From positions 1 to 36,028 of the forward strand of contig JAIOSV010000075.1 in the NCBI GenBank assembly GCA_021107435.1: DNA of 36,028 nt, read 5' to 3'. The position numbers and the translations under genes are program-made. Under the pieces are notes generated by a model, which ran no database searches, was not told the DNA's origin, and worked only from the letters and a program-made list of their open reading frames with translations. This document shows, in pieces, positions 34,015 through 36,028 of this stretch. The stretch comes from Candidatus Sabulitectum sp. Its GTDB lineage: Bacteria; Fermentibacterota; Fermentibacteria; Fermentibacterales; JCC-6. How positions within the stretch are numbered: position 1 is the first letter of the stretch; each line of letters starts with the position of its first letter.

Positions 34015-34545
34015 ATGAAATATAGAATTACCATGTTGATTGCTCTTTTAACATTCTGCGGGTGCCTTTTCGGTCCTGATTCAAAAACAGTACACTATAC
34101 AGGACAGATAGTGTTGGATTTTGAAGTATCTGAGATAATTGATCATGAATGTATCGATCGAGAGATTGATATCTCGCCCTATATACCTTCACCAGACTAC
34201 CTCTATCTTATTGAAAGTGCAGATGACATTGATTCTGTATTTTATGCGGTTCACTACTCGTTTGAATGGACTCCGCACCTTGAAGAATTTTTCCCAGAAG
34301 AAGGAATGTTACTAGTTTTCTTCATAAATGCCGCATATGAGGATAGCTATAACGAACACAGCATAAGTCTGAGTGGTGACACTATCTCTGTCGATATTTC
34401 AATAGAGGAATATGAGAATGATGAAGATGTTATTCCTGGATTCAATCCTATGGTAATCCCCATTGGGGTAATACCGGCCAAGCCGTCAACGTTCTCCCAC
34501 CAGGTGATGTCGTCGTCGTCGGCAGCTCCGAGGATATCCATGTAG
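34015..34545 (+). CDS. Lipoprotein of unknown function with chimeric (read-through) C-terminus
   Basis: ATG 34015 is preceded by GAGGAG five bases upstream. The signal ends LTFCGC, so Cys17 is the probable lipidation site. The mature part is acidic and strand-rich (VHYTGQIVLDFEVSEII, AVHYSFEWTPHLEEFF). The native frame seems to stop making sense at about 34478: beyond it the last 20 or so residues (PSTFSHQVMSSSSAAPRISM) are simply the antisense of an FG-GAP gene fragment. So this is a 3'-truncated gene joined tail-to-tail to another. No family is recognised. Whether the fusion product is made is unknown. Confidence 0.7.
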   Translation: MKYRITMLIALLTFCGCLFGPDSKTVHYTGQIVLDFEVSEIIDHECIDREIDISPYIPSPDYLYLIESADDIDSVFYAVHYSFEWTPHLEEFFPEEGMLLVFFINAAYEDSYNEHSISLSGDTISVDISIEEYENDEDVIPGFNPMVIPIGVIPAKPSTFSHQVMSSSSAAPRISM

Positions 34546-34805
34546 CCGTCTCCGTTGACATCAGTGGAATACACTGACGTAGCGTAATTGAAATCACCGT
34601 CAACGGTATGTTCAAGACCAATTTGCAGAACGAGATCGAATGGATTACCGCAAAAAACATCAGTGTCCAGGAGAAACTCACTACCCAGGGTTATAACCGG
34701 ACCCACTACTCCTGGTCCCCCGGACCAGTCAGTCTGTACTGCCGAATCGGCGAATGATATCGTGATGAAACCAGAGATCAGCAAAGGCAGGATTCTAACA
34801 GACAC
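34347..34805 (-). pseudogene. 5' fragment of an FG-GAP propeller gene, truncated by rearrangement
   Basis: GTG 34805 has GGAGGTG five bases upstream and starts a clean signal (SVRILPLLISGFITISFADS). Then follow TDWSGGPG and one FG-GAP unit, VYSTDVNGDGYMDILGAADDDDITWWENVDG. This parallels the N-terminus of the intact protein at 3860-5650 (SSWQGGPG, then DSDTDTDLLVTSWSDDLVAWYRN). After VDG, near 34481, the homology ends; the remaining residues to 34347 are antisense to the lipoprotein gene. An intact member should have hundreds more residues and a sorting tail. The 5' expression signals are still intact. Confidence 0.8.
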
Positions 34806-34877
34806 AAGAACACCTCCAACGCTGATAGTATTGGGAGCATTCATCCAGAAGTCAATACAATCAATCGAGTAGAGGTC

Positions 34878-34907
34878 TGGCTCCCCGTAGTGGATGCTTT
34901 TGGAACT
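34878..34907 (+). repeat. Dispersed 30-bp repeat, copy C
   Basis: It matches copy B at 29 of 30 positions and is in the same orientation, 969 bp from the start of B. It lies 72 bp upstream of the truncated FG-GAP gene start and 87 bp from the IS110 remnant. The rest of 34806-34994 is non-coding and includes an A/G-rich then T/C-rich stretch (34929-34975). Confidence 0.9.
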
Positions 34908-34994
34908 GATATGGTTAGACCAGTCAAGGGGAAATAGATCTTTGCTTTGTTTTTCTTTGTTTTTTCCCTTCTCTCAAGGGACCAGCAGTTGATG

Positions 34995-35470
34995 TCAGTC
35001 AATCGACGGTCTGATCATACTGATATCCGCGGGTTGGTTACCGCATTTCATTAATTCGTCTGGGATTACCTCAATCTTCTTACGTGCATACAGATACTTC
35101 TGCGCACAAAGTTCCATCGAGGGTTTCCCGTACCTGATGATTACACCTGCCGCTGATCCGTTCATTATACGCTCTGCCCTATTGCCCAGATAAAGCCTGC
35201 AAGCTCTCTTGCAACAGCCACGCATACCTTGTTCTTCGGCTTACCACCCATCAGTAACTTGATGTACTTGCGGTGAAGCCTTTCCTGGGCCTTCCAGCCG
35301 ATATCTTGGATTTCCTTTGGCAATTTCTCATTCCTGAATGCTATTGCTCTAGACTTGCGAGGTTGGAATCTGTAATGCCACGCTGCTTTAACAAGTAGCC
35401 TTCTTACAGTGACATTACCGCAACGGGTTATTGAGCGGTAATCAAGGGTTAGTGCCCGTTGCAAGTGCAC
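34995..35470 (-). pseudogene. IS110-family transposase, C-terminal remnant with frameshift
   Basis: Reading from 35470 the frame encodes ITRCGNVTVRRLLVKAAWHYR, IQDIGWKAQERLHRKYIKLL and KNKVCVAVARELAGFIWAIG, the conserved C-terminal Transposase_20 block of IS110/IS116 transposases. The N-terminal DEDD RuvC-like domain is absent. At about 35170-35180 this frame hits a stop, but a neighbouring frame continues as AERIMNGSAAGVIIRYGKP and SMELCAQKYLYARKKIEV to 34995, so a frameshift probably split the original C-terminus. It cannot transpose. No IS ends are identified. Confidence 0.8.
35415..35462. repeat. Two overlapping, mutually exclusive inverted repeats at the 5' break of the IS110 remnant
   Basis: TTACCGC (35415-35421) pairs with GCGGTAA (35435-35441), and GCAACGGG (35420-35427) pairs with CCCGTTGC (35455-35462). 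The two stems share bases 35420-35421, so only one can form fully at a time. They lie at the upstream limit of transposase homology. Confidence 0.55.
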
Positions 35471-35558
35471 CCTAATGTGTCATAATGACTATCAACTGGT
35501 ACCTGCTATTAATACAGATAGTGATCTACAGATTGGGCAAACCAATTCATTCAGAAGC

Positions 35559-35750
35559 TTATTCTAAGAGAATTATTCTGCCTGTTTCGTTAAACTTCCC
35601 AGCGCGCAGGGTACAGAAATAAACGCCCTCAGAAAGTCCCGAGAAGTCTGTGGTGTGTGTACCTGCAGCCATTTCTCCATTTTCCTGTGCAATAATCCTT
35701 CCTGTCATATCGAAAACGGTGATGCTAATCGATAAGGACCTAGTACTCCA
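35559..35750 (-). pseudogene. Orphan C-terminal type IX-like sorting domain, 3' fragment of a secreted-protein gene
   Basis: The frame from just after an in-frame stop (35751-35753) to TAA 35559-35561 reads ITVFDMTGRIIAQENGEM, THTTDFSGLSEGVYFCTL, and ends GRIILLE. This is the same tail as in the intact proteins here (VHDMTGRIVHSD and GIYMVRVSSG in the C25 protease). No start codon or upstream domain remains, so it is the stranded end of a lost gene. The 88 bp between it and the IS110 fragment have no coding signal. Confidence 0.75.
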
Positions 35751-35890
35751 TCAGTGATATTATGCCGGGTGTTGCAAATGTCTTGCTGCTAATTTCACAA
35801 TTAGCTCAGTTGATCAAATGATTCACCACAGTTCTTTAAATCAATTCAGTAAATCATTTTTCTAAATCAGAAATAACAGATTGTAGGGTA

Positions 35891-35919
35891 TTGACTTGCG
35901 TCTCTTTTTTTTGTATAGT
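35891..35919 (+). promoter_or_regulatory. Strong predicted sigma70 promoter for the right-edge gene
   Basis: TTGACT (35891-35896) and TATAGT (35914-35919) are 17 bp apart, with a T-rich spacer. The predicted start falls inside the dyad at 35920-35941. The 35762-35890 stretch upstream is AT-rich and without a gene. Confidence 0.65.
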
Positions 35920-35941
35920 AAACTATGGATGTCCATAGTTT
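35920..35941. promoter_or_regulatory. Perfect 10-bp-arm dyad overlapping the transcription start, candidate operator
   Basis: AAACTATGGA (35920-35929) and TCCATAGTTT (35932-35941) are exact inverted copies around TG. It abuts the -10 element and covers the expected start site, the classic place for a repressor. As RNA it would also form a hairpin nine bases before the ribosome site. Confidence 0.7.
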
Positions 35942-35958
35942 GCAGAAAGGAGATAATA

Positions 35959-36028
35959 ATGGGTTACCCGACTAAAATTCAGTTGATCTCTCGGAAAAAA
36001 GGAAACCAGTGGTATGTGAATTTCCCCA
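35959..36028 (+). CDS. Start of a small AbrB-like protein gene, partial at right edge
   Basis: Only 23 codons are inside the window: MGYPTKIQLISRKKG then NQWYVNFP. AAGGAG precedes ATG by seven bases. The opening resembles short AbrB/SpoVT-type DNA-binding proteins that in several phyla precede transposase genes; this is recalled from family pattern and not certain. The strong promoter with a start-site dyad fits an autoregulated small DNA-binding protein. What follows it is outside the window. Confidence 0.5.
   Translation, partial: MGYPTKIQLISRKKGNQWYVNFP

Noticed and set aside
33091-34907. CRISPR array from three 30-bp repeats
   Set aside because: Intervals are over 780 bp, contain genes, and no cas genes are present.
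33091-34907. Integron attC sites
   Set aside because: The 30-mers lack the paired GTTRRRY and RYYYAAC core sites and the long imperfect palindrome of attC, and no integrase is seen.

Overview
The window looks like chromosome from an uncultured, Gram-negative-type (double-membraned) bacterium. It has an Mla/MCE lipid-transport operon, lipoproteins, an outer-membrane barrel candidate, an LpxL-like acyltransferase, and many large secreted beta-propeller proteins with FlgD/type IX-like C-terminal tails. The style of those proteins (N-terminal W-x-GGPG motif, FG-GAP blades, C-terminal PNP...GR...G.Y domain) resembles FCB-group candidate phyla such as Fermentibacterota or Cloacimonadota. That placement is inference. 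No rRNA, tRNA or CRISPR array was seen.

Layout. (1) 1-5650, minus: a three-gene run for secreted proteins, an FG-GAP protein with a sorting tail, a propeller protein, and a very large M23-like protein that runs off the left edge. (2) 5651-8876, plus: a two-promoter leader, an eight-unit propeller protein and an LpxL-like acyltransferase. (3) 8873-19138, minus: eleven tightly packed genes, mlaE(STAS-fused)-mlaF-mlaD-PqiC-like lipoprotein, a sulfatase-fold enzyme, htpG, a PrsW-type protease, a MOSC protein, tldD and pmbA/tldE. (4) 19139-22599: a possible 45-residue membrane peptide (plus) against a NitT/Ssu-type ABC importer (minus). (5) 22600-25455, plus: a HAD hydrolase with a possible leaderless promoter, a PTS EIIA-PII-like fusion, a Kef-type antiporter and a stem-loop. 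(6) 25475-32959, minus: a gingipain-type protease coupled to an aromatic amino acid ammonia-lyase, a barrel protein, an ABC-2 exporter and a propeller protein. (7) 32960-36028: an accessory region with three copies of a 30-bp repeat, a secreted protein, two genes truncated tail-to-tail, an IS110 transposase remnant, an orphan sorting-domain tail, and the start of an AbrB-like gene behind a strong promoter with a perfect dyad.

How the genes fit together: most of the window serves the cell envelope and secretion (phospholipid transport, acyl transfer, envelope proteolysis, surface propellers, secreted protease). The most unusual functional pairing is the EIIA/PII-like regulator with the cation/proton antiporter. 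The most unusual DNA structure is the repeat-delimited, rearranged stretch at 33.0-36.0 kb.
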